A stretch of DNA of 7,503 nucleotides, from NCBI GenBank assembly GCA_017549325.1, contig JAFYVA010000097.1, forward strand, positions 1 to 7,503, read 5' to 3'. This DNA is from Oscillospiraceae bacterium. Lineage in GTDB: Bacteria; Bacillota_A; Clostridia; Oscillospirales; Oscillospiraceae. Each line of letters begins with the position of its first letter. Position 1 is the first letter of the stretch. This document shows, piece after piece, positions 1-6,721 of the stretch. The translations under genes were made by a program, and so were the position numbers. The notes beneath the pieces are model-generated. The model was not told the origin of the DNA. It did no database searches and was given only the letters and a program-made list of their open reading frames with translations.

Positions 1-1
1 C

Positions 2-238
2 ATGGCTTCTGCCGGTGCTCACTGCTACCACCTGAACCATGTGTCCACCCAGATCCCCTATGCTGTTACTGTGGTGTGCGTGTCCTTCGTGGGCTTCATT
101 CTGGCTCCCTTCATCCGCAGCGCTGTTGTCTGCCTGATCATTGAGATCGTGCTGATGATCGCTGTCCTGTTCGTGATCCGCGCCATCGTGGCCAAGAAGA
201 ACGCCGACAAGTTCGCTGAGATGGCTGCTGCCAAGTAA
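2..238 (+). CDS. nhaC: NhaC-family Na+/H+ antiporter, C-terminal fragment
   Basis: This is the last 78 codons of a gene that enters from the left edge, so the first in-frame ATG at 2 is almost certainly internal. NhaC-family proteins are inner-membrane antiporters that exchange Na+ for H+. The visible part begins with a segment (residues 2-20: A-S-A-G-A-H-C then H-L-N-H-V-S-T-Q-I-P-Y) that matches the conserved SAGAxCxHxxHVxTQxPY stretch I know from the C-terminal part of NhaC transporters. Two hydrophobic helices follow (about 20-37 and 41-64), then a short cationic tail rich in Lys and Ala and a TAA stop at 236-238. A hairpin terminator lies 15 bp after the stop, so this is the last gene of its transcript. 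The family call rests on the fragment alone; ion specificity cannot be judged. Confidence 0.8.
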   Translation: MASAGAHCYHLNHVSTQIPYAVTVVCVSFVGFILAPFIRSAVVCLIIEIVLMIAVLFVIRAIVAKKNADKFAEMAAAK

Positions 239-253
239 GTGATCTTCTCAACA

Positions 254-293
254 AGCAAAAAAAGAAAGCCCGTACGGGCTTTCTTTTTTTGCT
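254..293. terminator. Bidirectional intrinsic terminator, perfect 40-bp palindrome
   Basis: Positions 254-273 are the exact reverse complement of 274-293, giving a 20-bp stem with no mismatch. It has a GC-rich core (GCCCG/CGGGC at 268-272 and 275-279) flanked by a 7-A run (257-263) and a 7-T run (284-290). Read on plus it ends the antiporter transcript in a T-rich tail; read on minus the A run becomes the U tract for the gene ending at 302. The two genes converge here, and the symmetry fits use from both sides. Confidence 0.9.
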
Positions 294-301
294 CTTTTTA
301 A

Positions 302-712
302 TCAGAACATCTTATCCACATAGCGGTTGAGCTTGTCGGCATCAAAGCTGTCCTTAAAGGTGTTCTTGAAGCGCTGCACCGTCAGAGAGTTGAACTGCAG
401 CACCTTGCGGTATTTTACCAGTCCCAGCACCGTGCCAACGGTGGCGCAGATGGGGCCGTAGGGTGCGGCGCGCCATGCGGCGATTGCCAGAGCGGCCACT
501 ACGATGATGGCGATGACAGTGCCGGCTGCCTGTTTCTTAGGCAGGATGCGCTTGACATCCTCGGCGCTGATGATGTGCTCGTCGATCATAGCCTGTGCAA
601 ACCGCTTCTGCACTCCGAAGGTGGAAATGGCGCTGAGTACGATGGGGGCTGCGGCAAAGAAACCGAACAGCGTCAGCACTGCGTTCAGCAGCAGAATACC
701 GAATCCTTGCAT
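302..712 (-). CDS. Small unrecognised membrane protein, 136 aa
   Basis: I do not recognise a family for this protein. It shows three hydrophobic stretches: residues about 4-29, 64-80 and 83-99, the last two split by W-R-A-A-P. A soluble loop (about 35-61) is charged and helix-like and contains a K-R-I-L-P-K-K basic patch. The tail (100-136) is basic and amphipathic (K-Y-R-K, R-F-K, N-R-Y-V-D-K). A GAGGAGGA ribosome site on minus (721-728), 8 bases before the ATG, supports the start and argues that the gene is real. It lies 31 bp downstream of the racemase gene on the same strand, so the two are probably co-transcribed, and it is followed by the palindromic terminator. A job linked to the racemase, such as a membrane partner, is possible, but nothing in the sequence proves it. 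Confidence 0.75.
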   Translation of the reverse strand: MQGFGILLLNAVLTLFGFFAAAPIVLSAISTFGVQKRFAQAMIDEHIISAEDVKRILPKKQAAGTVIAIIVVAALAIAAWRAAPYGPICATVGTVLGLVKYRKVLQFNSLTVQRFKNTFKDSFDADKLNRYVDKMF

Positions 713-743
713 TGTAAAGATCCTCCTCTATATATTTTTTTAA

Positions 744-1835
744 TTATTCGCTGTCATAGATAATCGTCACATCTTCCCGACCTGTCAAATACAGCAGATG
801 GCTGTAGCGCAGGGAGAACTCCACGATGTCGCCGACCTTGAGATCACGGGGGCAGTCGGTGATGTCCAGAATGCAGTGGTCGGAGCTGGCTGCCACTACG
901 GTGATGCCCTCTTCGCGGGGGATCAGCGTCTCCACCTCGCCTGTGTCAAGGAGGCCAAAGGCCAGCAGCGCACGGCGGCGAATGCCGCGATCTTCGTAGG
1001 TTCGCTTGCGGCCAAAGGCGTCGATGCACAGCTCCCCCTGCGGGTGACTGGGCTTATTATCCACCTCGATGACCTCTGCCTGCAGGGTAAAGGCGTCGGT
1101 GCGGAGATAGTCCACATCCGTGATGCCCCAGACGGTGGACAGACCCACCATAAACAGCTCGCCGATCCGCAGGTTGTTGATGCCCTTCGGCATCGTGCGG
1201 TCATGCACCAGTGTATAGCTGGAGGTGGCACCGCCGGAAACGACTTCCAGGGGGCGGCCGATGACGGCTTCGATTCGCCGAGCCAGCGCGATCAGATCGT
1301 GCATCTTCTCTGCGGTGGGGCGCACCGAACCGTAGCAGCTCAGATTGACACCGATGCCCAGAAGATGCAGATGAGGCATATCCCGCTCAACGGAAACGCA
1401 GGCGTTCACCATCTCATCCTTGTCCCAGAACCCCTCCCGCAGATCGCCCAGATCAGCCATGACGATCACGCCGTGGGTTTTGTTTCGGCGGGCACATTCT
1501 TCTTCCAGTGCCCTGATGGTGGAAAGGCTGCTCTGGAGAGAAGCGTCGCACAGGGTGACCACATCGGGAAGCTCCGTCATGGCGGGGATGCGAATGAGCC
1601 AGTAGGGGCCTTCGATACCGGCATCGCGGCAGCGTTTGATCTGCTCCAGGCGGCTGGTGCCGAGAGAAACGGCGCCGCAGTCGCGTATCATGCGGGCCAG
1701 AGGCGGCAGGGCATGACAGCCCTTTACCACGCCGCAGACATCAATGTCCAATTCGCGGCAGCGGGCTATGGCGGCCTCGACATTCTGCCGGAATCGCTTT
1801 TCGTGTACGATCAGGCGAGGAAAGTGTCGATCCAT
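744..1835 (-). CDS. Alanine/ornithine racemase-family PLP enzyme
   Basis: A 363-aa protein of the fold-type III (alanine racemase-like) PLP family, closest in style to the ornithine/alanine racemase group that interconverts L- and D-amino acids in the cytoplasm. Lys38 in G-V-V-K-G sits at the end of the first barrel strand, where the family carries its PLP-binding lysine. An MADLGDLREGFW stretch (126-137) follows, then S-G-G-A-T-S-S (200-206), which is expected to hold the cofactor phosphate, and N-L-R-I-G-E (221-226). The C-terminal part (about 250-363) forms the beta domain seen in this group. Length is typical. The start is supported by GGAGGA on minus (1845-1850) about 10 bases upstream. 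It is the first gene of a two-gene unit with the small membrane protein. Substrate cannot be read from sequence: ornithine, alanine or another amino acid are all possible. Confidence 0.85.
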   Translation of the reverse strand: MDRHFPRLIVHEKRFRQNVEAAIARCRELDIDVCGVVKGCHALPPLARMIRDCGAVSLGTSRLEQIKRCRDAGIEGPYWLIRIPAMTELPDVVTLCDASLQSSLSTIRALEEECARRNKTHGVIVMADLGDLREGFWDKDEMVNACVSVERDMPHLHLLGIGVNLSCYGSVRPTAEKMHDLIALARRIEAVIGRPLEVVSGGATSSYTLVHDRTMPKGINNLRIGELFMVGLSTVWGITDVDYLRTDAFTLQAEVIEVDNKPSHPQGELCIDAFGRKRTYEDRGIRRRALLAFGLLDTGEVETLIPREEGITVVAASSDHCILDITDCPRDLKVGDIVEFSLRYSHLLYLTGREDVTIIYDSE

Positions 1836-1872
1836 AAAAAGGAATCCTCCGTGGTAAGATATATTAACTTAC

Positions 1873-1901
1873 AGTATAGCACACATTTCCCACTTGCGCC
1901 A
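1873..1901 (-). promoter_or_regulatory. Extended -10 promoter for the racemase unit
   Basis: On minus, an extended -10 TG-C-TATACT covers 1873-1881, and 17 bases further upstream lies a poor -35 (TGGCGC at 1896-1901). The TG extension can compensate for a weak -35. It lies about 38 bp before the racemase start codon and back-to-back with the plus-strand promoter of the lipoprotein unit. Confidence 0.6.
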
Positions 1902-1945
1902 CATAAATTTTCCCGCGTCCTGACGGGGAGAAGACAGGGATAGAC

Positions 1946-1974
1946 TTGAAAAAGACACAAATGTTTCGTATAAT
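1946..1974 (+). promoter_or_regulatory. Sigma-A promoter for the lipoprotein-aminopeptidase unit
   Basis: A TTGAAA -35 at 1946-1951 and a perfect TATAAT -10 at 1969-1974 are separated by exactly 17 bases. The start codon at 2007 is 32 bases downstream of the -10, leaving a short leader with an AGGAAAGGA ribosome site (1989-1997) about 9 bases before the ATG. Confidence 0.85.
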
Positions 1975-2006
1975 CAAGGCAATCCCTCAGGAAAGGAAAC
2001 ACGCGT

Positions 2007-3338
2007 ATGAAAAAGTATGCAGCAATACTGTTCGCGGCGGTGCTGGTGCTGAGCCTGACCGCCTGTCATAAACATGAATCCGCCACGCCTGTGGGCTGCC
2101 TTTATGATGAGGTGTGTATGGAGTGTGGCAAGATCATGACCGAGGCGCTGGGGCACGAGGCCGGAGCCGAGGCCACCTGCAGCGCACCCCAGACATGTAC
2201 GCGCTGCGGCGAGGTTCTGACGCCGCAGCTGGCACATACCTCCGCAGGCGGCGCTACCTGCACCTCTCCGGAGGTGTGCAGCGTGTGCCAGACGGAAATC
2301 GCACCTGCTCTCAGCCACCAGATTGGCTCCAACGGTGTGTGCAGTGTCTGCTCCCAGCAGGTGGTGCCTGCCGGGGAGAACTATATCCCCGCAGGAAAGG
2401 GAAGCTATACCTCCGATGACCTGACGGGCATCGTGGCCGAGACGGTGAAGGGTGAGCACTATCACAACACGCTGGATGCCTACTACGCCAACGCCGTTCT
2501 CGTCTGCGGAGACTACGGTATCGAGTATTTCTCCCCTGATCCTACGGGCTCCATCGCCTATGCTGAAACGGTGAGCAAGTTCGCTGCCAAGTACCCCGGT
2601 ATCAACACCACCTGCCTCCTTGTTCCCAAGTGTGCAGCGTTTGAATCTCCCGCAGGGTACGATGACCCCTACGAGGCCACCAAGAGCTTTATTCAGAGCA
2701 CCTACGACATGATGGAGGGCGTTACCACAGCCGACTGTATGGGTGTGATGACCGAGCACGACGGCGAGTATATGTTCTATCGCACGGATCACCACTGGAC
2801 CAGTCTCGGCGCGTACTATGCCTCTGTGGCCTTCTGCGAGGCCAATGGCATTACGCCCTATCCTCTGGAGAGCTATGAGACCACCATCCAGACGGATATC
2901 ATCGGTTCGCTCCATATGTACGGCGGGCGGCCCGAGGCATTGAAAGCCAATCCCGACTATACGGTGGCACACTATCCCCATCAGGGCTATTCCATGGCCT
3001 ACTACCGCGACGGTGTAAAATATAGCGGTGTGGCGATCAACGGCAACTATGGCGACTATGCCCTTGCCTTCATGTGCGGCGACCAGCCCCTGACGGTGAT
3101 CACCACCGACCTGAAGAACGGCAAGACGCTGCTGGTATTCAAGGAGTCCTACGGTAACGCCTTTATCCCCTATATGATCGACTACTTTGAGCGCATCGTG
3201 GTGGTGGACATCCGTGAGAGCGTCCCCTCTGTGGCCTCTATTGTGGCCGATTACGGTGTCACCGATGCCCTTATCATCAACAACTGTCAGGGCGCTGTCA
3301 GCTTGCGGAGCAATCTGGAAGCGCGGGCCCTGTCCTGA
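2007..3338 (+). CDS. DHHW-family (SGNH/AlgX-like) lipoprotein with Cys-rich repeat stalk
   Basis: A 443-aa predicted lipoprotein. Residues 1-20 form a lipid signal peptide (Lys-Lys, hydrophobic core, lipobox L-T-A-C with Cys20), so the mature protein should be anchored outside the membrane. Residues 31-115 carry a Cys/His repeat with an exact 27-residue period: C-x5-C-x2-C-x9-H beginning at Cys31, Cys58 and Cys85, then a shortened C-x2-C at 112-115. Residues about 150-440 resemble the DHHW family, related to AlgX/AlgJ SGNH-like O-acetyltransferases: Y-R-T-D-H-H-W-T at 258-265 and F-K-E-S-Y-G-N-A-F at 378-386. By analogy with the AlgX triad, Asp261, His263 and Ser381 would be catalytic. Acetyl or acyl transfer to a surface glycan is therefore plausible but unproven, and no membrane MBOAT partner is in the window. 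The gene lies 24 bp upstream of the aminopeptidase gene, probably in one transcript. Confidence 0.8.
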   Translation: MKKYAAILFAAVLVLSLTACHKHESATPVGCLYDEVCMECGKIMTEALGHEAGAEATCSAPQTCTRCGEVLTPQLAHTSAGGATCTSPEVCSVCQTEIAPALSHQIGSNGVCSVCSQQVVPAGENYIPAGKGSYTSDDLTGIVAETVKGEHYHNTLDAYYANAVLVCGDYGIEYFSPDPTGSIAYAETVSKFAAKYPGINTTCLLVPKCAAFESPAGYDDPYEATKSFIQSTYDMMEGVTTADCMGVMTEHDGEYMFYRTDHHWTSLGAYYASVAFCEANGITPYPLESYETTIQTDIIGSLHMYGGRPEALKANPDYTVAHYPHQGYSMAYYRDGVKYSGVAINGNYGDYALAFMCGDQPLTVITTDLKNGKTLLVFKESYGNAFIPYMIDYFERIVVVDIRESVPSVASIVADYGVTDALIINNCQGAVSLRSNLEARALS

Positions 3339-3348
3339 GCAAGTTAAA

Positions 3349-3354
3349 AGGAGG
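3349..3354 (+). promoter_or_regulatory. Ribosome binding site of the aminopeptidase gene
   Basis: A perfect AGGAGG lies 8 bases before the ATG at 3363, in the 24-bp gap after the lipoprotein stop. It fixes the start and shows that the second gene is translated independently within the shared message. Confidence 0.85.
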
Positions 3355-3362
3355 AACGATCT

Positions 3363-4754
3363 ATGAGTGAGAAGAAACTGTCCGAGCAGCTGCTCTATTC
3401 CCCCAAGCACGGCTATGACCGTCTCAGTGATGCCGAGCGCGCTGAGATGCATGCATATTGCGAAGATTACAAGCTGTTCCTTGACCGCGGCAAGACCGAG
3501 CGCCTGTGCGTGGACTACTGCATCGAGCTGGCCGCCAAGCAGGGCTTTGTGGAATATGTCCCCGGTATGCCGCTGAAGGCCGGCGATAAGGTTTGGTGCA
3601 ACAACCGCGGCAAGGGGATCATGCTGGCCGTGATCGGCACCGAGAGTCTTGCCAAGGGCGCCAATATCGCTGCGGCGCATACCGACGCCCCTCGCCTCGA
3701 CCTTAAGCCCCGTCCCCTCTACGAGGAGGCAGAGATGGCCTATCTCAAGACCCATCACTACGGCGGCATCCGCAAGTACCACTGGGTCACCGTCCCTCTG
3801 GAGCTGCACGGCGTGGTGACGCGCTCCGACGGCAGCGTCATCGACCTGCACATCGGTGACAAACCCACCGATCCCCAGTTCATCATCAATGATCTGCTGC
3901 CCCATCTGGGACGCGAGCAGTCCAAGAAGCCTCTGGGTGAGGCCATCCCCAGCGAGAGCCTCAACATTCTGGTGGGCAGCATCCCCGTCACCGACGAGGA
4001 GGAGAAGCATCGCTTCAAGCTGGGTGTGATGCAGTATCTCCACGAGACTTACGGCATGGTGGAGGAGGACTTCATCTCCGCCGAGCTGGAGGCCGTCCCG
4101 GCCTATACCGCCCGCGATGTGGGCTTTGACCGCAGCTTCATCTCCGCCTACGGCCACGATGACCGCGTCTGCGCCTACGCCGAGCTGGCAGCCCTGTTTG
4201 CGCTGGATACCCCCGAGCGCACTGCGGTGTGCATCTTCGCCGACAAGGAGGAGATCGGCTCCGAGGGCGTTTCCGGTATGCTGTCTCAGGCCTTTGACAA
4301 GTTCATGGCCGAACTGTGCGCCTCTCAGGGTGTGTCTCTCTACGACTGCTTCGCCAACTCCTTCTGTGTCAGCGCCGATGTGACGGCGGCCTACGACCCC
4401 AACTTCGCCGAGGTCTACGATAAGCGCAACGCCGCCGCCATCAACTACGGTGTGGGCCTGTGCAAGTACACCGGTGCCGGCGGCAAGTCCGGTGCCTCCG
4501 ATGCCAGCGCCGAGGTGGTGGGCAAGCTCCGCAAGCTCCTCAACGATGCCGGTGTCCACTGGCAGATGTCGGAGCTGGGCAAGACCGACATGGGCGGCGG
4601 CGGCACGGTGGCCAAGTACATGGCCCAGCGCAACATCGATGTCATCGATGCCGGCGTTCCCGTGCTGAGTATGCACGCCCCCTGCGAGACGGTGTCCAAG
4701 CTGGATTGCTATATGACCTACCGCTGCATGAAAACGGTGTTTGAAAAGGCGTAA
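3363..4754 (+). CDS. apeA: M18-family zinc aminopeptidase (ApeA type)
   Basis: A 463-aa cytoplasmic metallo-aminopeptidase of family M18 (aspartyl aminopeptidase/ApeA group), which removes N-terminal residues from peptides using two metal ions. The family's metal and catalytic residues are all present and in order: A-A-H-T-D-A-P (His106, Asp108), G-H-D-D-R (Asp266 is the likely bridging ligand), D-K-E-E-I-G-S (Glu296 as general base, Glu297 as ligand), S-A-D-V (Asp339) and S-M-H-A-P-C-E (His438). The R-L-D-L-K-P-R-P-L-Y-E stretch after HTD is typical of the longer clostridial ApeA form, and the length fits. There is no signal peptide. It is the second gene of the unit headed by the DHHW lipoprotein and is followed by a hairpin terminator. 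The aspartyl preference of eukaryotic relatives should not be assumed here. Confidence 0.93.
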   Translation: MSEKKLSEQLLYSPKHGYDRLSDAERAEMHAYCEDYKLFLDRGKTERLCVDYCIELAAKQGFVEYVPGMPLKAGDKVWCNNRGKGIMLAVIGTESLAKGANIAAAHTDAPRLDLKPRPLYEEAEMAYLKTHHYGGIRKYHWVTVPLELHGVVTRSDGSVIDLHIGDKPTDPQFIINDLLPHLGREQSKKPLGEAIPSESLNILVGSIPVTDEEEKHRFKLGVMQYLHETYGMVEEDFISAELEAVPAYTARDVGFDRSFISAYGHDDRVCAYAELAALFALDTPERTAVCIFADKEEIGSEGVSGMLSQAFDKFMAELCASQGVSLYDCFANSFCVSADVTAAYDPNFAEVYDKRNAAAINYGVGLCKYTGAGGKSGASDASAEVVGKLRKLLNDAGVHWQMSELGKTDMGGGGTVAKYMAQRNIDVIDAGVPVLSMHAPCETVSKLDCYMTYRCMKTVFEKA

Positions 4755-4765
4755 AAACAGAGAAA

Positions 4766-4798
4766 AAGAACCTCATCCGCAGTGCGGATGAGGTTCTT
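4766..4798. terminator. Bidirectional hairpin terminator between apeA and mnmA
   Basis: Positions 4766-4780 pair perfectly with 4784-4798 (15-bp stem, 3-base loop), with the GC-rich core CCTCATCCGC. It sits between two convergent genes, 11 bp after the apeA stop and 5 bp beyond the mnmA stop. The minus-strand tail is the stronger U tract (TTTTTCTCTGTTTTT); the plus tail is short (TTCTTCT). Confidence 0.88.
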
Positions 4799-4803
4799 CT
4801 ATG

Positions 4804-5844
4804 TTATAAAATAGTCGCGCCGCAGAGGACTTCCTCTCCGTTGTAGAGCACCACGGCCTGTCCCGGTGTGATGGCCCGCTGCGCCTCGTCGAAGGTCAGG
4901 AGCAGATGCCCGTGGGGAAGGAGCTCGGCCGTGGCGGGACACTCCTTCTGGGAATAGCGCGTCTTGGCGGTGCAGCGAAACGGTGAAGCAGGAGCCGCTC
5001 CCGAGAGCCAATTCACCTCGTTGGCAGTGAGTGTGCAGGTGAAGAGACGGTCGTTGTCGCCCAAGGTCACGGTGTTGTCTGCGGCGTTTTTCGCCAGCAC
5101 ATAGACATGACGGCCCAGCGCGATGCCCAGCCCCTTGCCCTGTCCGATGGTGTAGCAGGGGAGGCCGCGATGGGTGCCCAGGACGGCGCCGTCTTCATCA
5201 ATGAAGTTGCCGCTCTCCAGCGTTACGCCTTCGCGCTCCAGGAAGGAGATGTAATCCCCGTCGGGGATGAAGCAGATGTCCTGACTGTCGCTGCGCTCTG
5301 CGTTGAGCAGGCCCGCCTCCTGCGTCATCTGCCGCGCCTGCGCCTTGCCGATGTCGCCCAGAGGCAGCAACAGGTGGGAAAGCTGATGCTGTGTCAGTCG
5401 GCAGAGCACGTAGCTCTGGTCTTTTCCTCTGTCGACACCGCGCAGTAAGCGGCTGCGGCCCGCTGCGGCATCGTGCACCACGCGGGCGTAGTGTCCGGTG
5501 GCCAGATAGTCATAGCCGTTGCGGAGTGCGTAGTCCATCAGCAGACCGAACTTGATCGACTCGTTGCAGCGGATACAGGGGTTGGGTGTGCGGGCGGAGC
5601 AATAATCGGCGACAAAGGGCTCGATGACACAGCGGCGGAATTCCGCCTGTCCGTCCAACAGTGTAAACCCGATGCCCAGACGCTCTGCTGCGGCGCGGGC
5701 ATCCCGCTCGGCGCTCTCGTCGGCCTCGCCGTGGAGGTGCAGCATGGCACCGTCCACATGGTAACCGGCGCGCTGCAGCATCAGTGCGGCGGCAGTGCTG
5801 TCTACGCCGCCGGACATGGCGATCAAAACCCGTTGTTTCGTCAT
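4804..5844 (-). CDS. mnmA: tRNA-specific 2-thiouridylase MnmA
   Basis: MnmA activates U34 of tRNA Lys, Glu and Gln with ATP and inserts sulfur to give 2-thiouridine. The 346-aa product has the PP-loop S-G-G-V-D-S at 11-16, then T-P-N-P-C-I-R-C-N-E-S-I-K-F at 86-99, where Cys93 aligns with the catalytic Cys before N-x-x-I-K-F. Further on are A-T-G-H-Y-A-R (115-121), G-K-D-Q-S-Y-V-L (140-147) and D-S-Q-D-I-C-F-I (186-193) with the second key Cys191. The C-terminal part is the tRNA-binding beta-barrel region. I chose the ATG at 5844 because MTKQRVLIAMSGG is the normal N-terminus and a GAGGA site (minus, 5852-5856) lies 7 bases upstream; an ATG 18 codons earlier lacks such support. It is the second gene after the kinase-like gene, with a 60-bp gap. 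No IscS/NifS sulfur donor is in the window. Confidence 0.96.
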   Translation of the reverse strand: MTKQRVLIAMSGGVDSTAAALMLQRAGYHVDGAMLHLHGEADESAERDARAAAERLGIGFTLLDGQAEFRRCVIEPFVADYCSARTPNPCIRCNESIKFGLLMDYALRNGYDYLATGHYARVVHDAAAGRSRLLRGVDRGKDQSYVLCRLTQHQLSHLLLPLGDIGKAQARQMTQEAGLLNAERSDSQDICFIPDGDYISFLEREGVTLESGNFIDEDGAVLGTHRGLPCYTIGQGKGLGIALGRHVYVLAKNAADNTVTLGDNDRLFTCTLTANEVNWLSGAAPASPFRCTAKTRYSQKECPATAELLPHGHLLLTFDEAQRAITPGQAVVLYNGEEVLCGATIL

Positions 5845-5904
5845 AGTGGTGTCCTCGCAGTATGATACGGGGTAAAACAGGGAAACCTTACCACGCAAGG
5901 TGGA

Positions 5905-6714
5905 TCATTCGGCATCGCTGTCTAAAAATGCATGGAAGGGCAGTGCGTCGCTCAGCTCCATCAGTGCGGGGCTGAAGCCGCCGGCGTAATCGAAGATGGG
6001 CTGGCGCAGCATCTCCTGATGGCCGCGGCGCAGCGGCAATGCCAGCGTCGCTGTGGTGCCCTCGCCCTCGCGGCTCTCCAGCAGCAGCCGGCCGCCGTGA
6101 CCTTCCGCCACGCGGCGGGCGATCAGCAGTCCCAGTCCCAAGCCGTGGGGACGGGGGTCGAGTCGGTCGGTGTGGAGGCAGCGGGCGAATACCGATTCCA
6201 TCAGCTCGGCGCTGATTCCGCTGCCGGTATCGGACACCGTCAGCAGTGCCAGCTTGTCCGATTTTTCCAACCGCAGCGTTACTTCGCCGCCGGATTCCGT
6301 GAACTTGAAGGCGTTGCTGATCAGATTCCACAGCGCGCGCTCCAGATAGTCGCGGTGAATGCCCGTGGCAAGGAATGTTTCGCGGCACTCCCAGTGCAGC
6401 CGGATACCCGAGAGCTCGGCAAGAGAGGAACAGTGCCGGTACAGACGCTCCATCAGCGGGACCAGATCGGCATCACTGAGATAAAAGGGGATAGGCTCAG
6501 TCAGCACAGAGGCCATCGACATATTGTTTACCGTCCGAAGCAGGCGGAAGCAGCTCTGCCGCAAAATGGCGGCCTCCGGCAGATCACAGCCCGTTTTGGC
6601 AATCAGGCTTTGCGCGGCCAGATGAAGGCTGTCCAGAGGGAAGCGCAAAGAAGATGCTACCGAGGGCAGCAATTCAGAGAGCATTTTCAGCTCGTCGCGT
6701 TCAGATCCACTCAC
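5905..6714 (-). CDS. Soluble histidine-kinase-like ATPase without the phospho-histidine
   Basis: A 269-aa protein with the GHKL/HATPase_c fold of sensor kinases. The N-box is L-I-S-N-A-F-K-F-T-E (131-140), the G1 box D-T-G-S-G-I (162-167) and the G2 box G-L-G-L-G-L-L-I-A-R-R-V (191-202) before E-G-H-G-G (204-208). The preceding helices (about 8-70) look like a HisKA dimerisation hairpin, but where kinases have H-E-x-R-x-P-L this has S21-S-L-R-F-P-L27, so the phosphoacceptor His is Ser. There is no transmembrane or sensor domain. About 38 extra residues follow the ATPase fold. The start is GTG at 6714: AAAGGAGGT (minus, 6722-6730) is spaced 8 bases before it, and a longer in-frame ATG at 6825 falls in the promoter. 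It leads the unit with mnmA; no response regulator is nearby. Confidence 0.8.
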   Translation of the reverse strand: MSGSERDELKMLSELLPSVASSLRFPLDSLHLAAQSLIAKTGCDLPEAAILRQSCFRLLRTVNNMSMASVLTEPIPFYLSDADLVPLMERLYRHCSSLAELSGIRLHWECRETFLATGIHRDYLERALWNLISNAFKFTESGGEVTLRLEKSDKLALLTVSDTGSGISAELMESVFARCLHTDRLDPRPHGLGLGLLIARRVAEGHGGRLLLESREGEGTTATLALPLRRGHQEMLRQPIFDYAGGFSPALMELSDALPFHAFLDSDAE

Positions 6715-6721
6715 AGATAAA

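Noticed and set aside
798..1943. 381-codon plus-strand open frame opposite the racemase gene
   Set aside because: It is in codon register with the racemase gene, which has PLP-family motifs and a ribosome site; the opposite frame shows no known motif.
1974..4676. 900-codon minus-strand open frame (GTG start)
   Set aside because: It is the codon-for-codon complement of two well-supported plus-strand genes, has no recognisable domain, is low in complexity (rich in Gly, His, Leu, Ala, Val), and is explained by rare TTA/CTA/TCA codons.
5107..5865. Two plus-strand open frames (5107-5448 and 5473-5865) opposite mnmA
   Set aside because: Both are register-aligned complements of the strongly supported mnmA gene.
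5845..5898. 18-residue N-terminal extension of MnmA from an upstream ATG at 5898
   Set aside because: The family N-terminus begins at the ATG at 5844, which has a well-spaced GAGGA site; the extension is not MnmA-like.
5885..5901. Short inverted repeat (ACCTT...AAGGT) between the kinase-like gene and mnmA as a terminator or attenuator
   Set aside because: The stem is only 5 bp and no U tract follows, so it is unlikely to stop transcription.
5932..6720. 262-codon plus-strand open frame opposite the kinase-like gene
   Set aside because: Register-aligned shadow of a gene with clear N, G1 and G2 ATPase boxes; composition is Gln/Ala/Arg-rich without domain signs.
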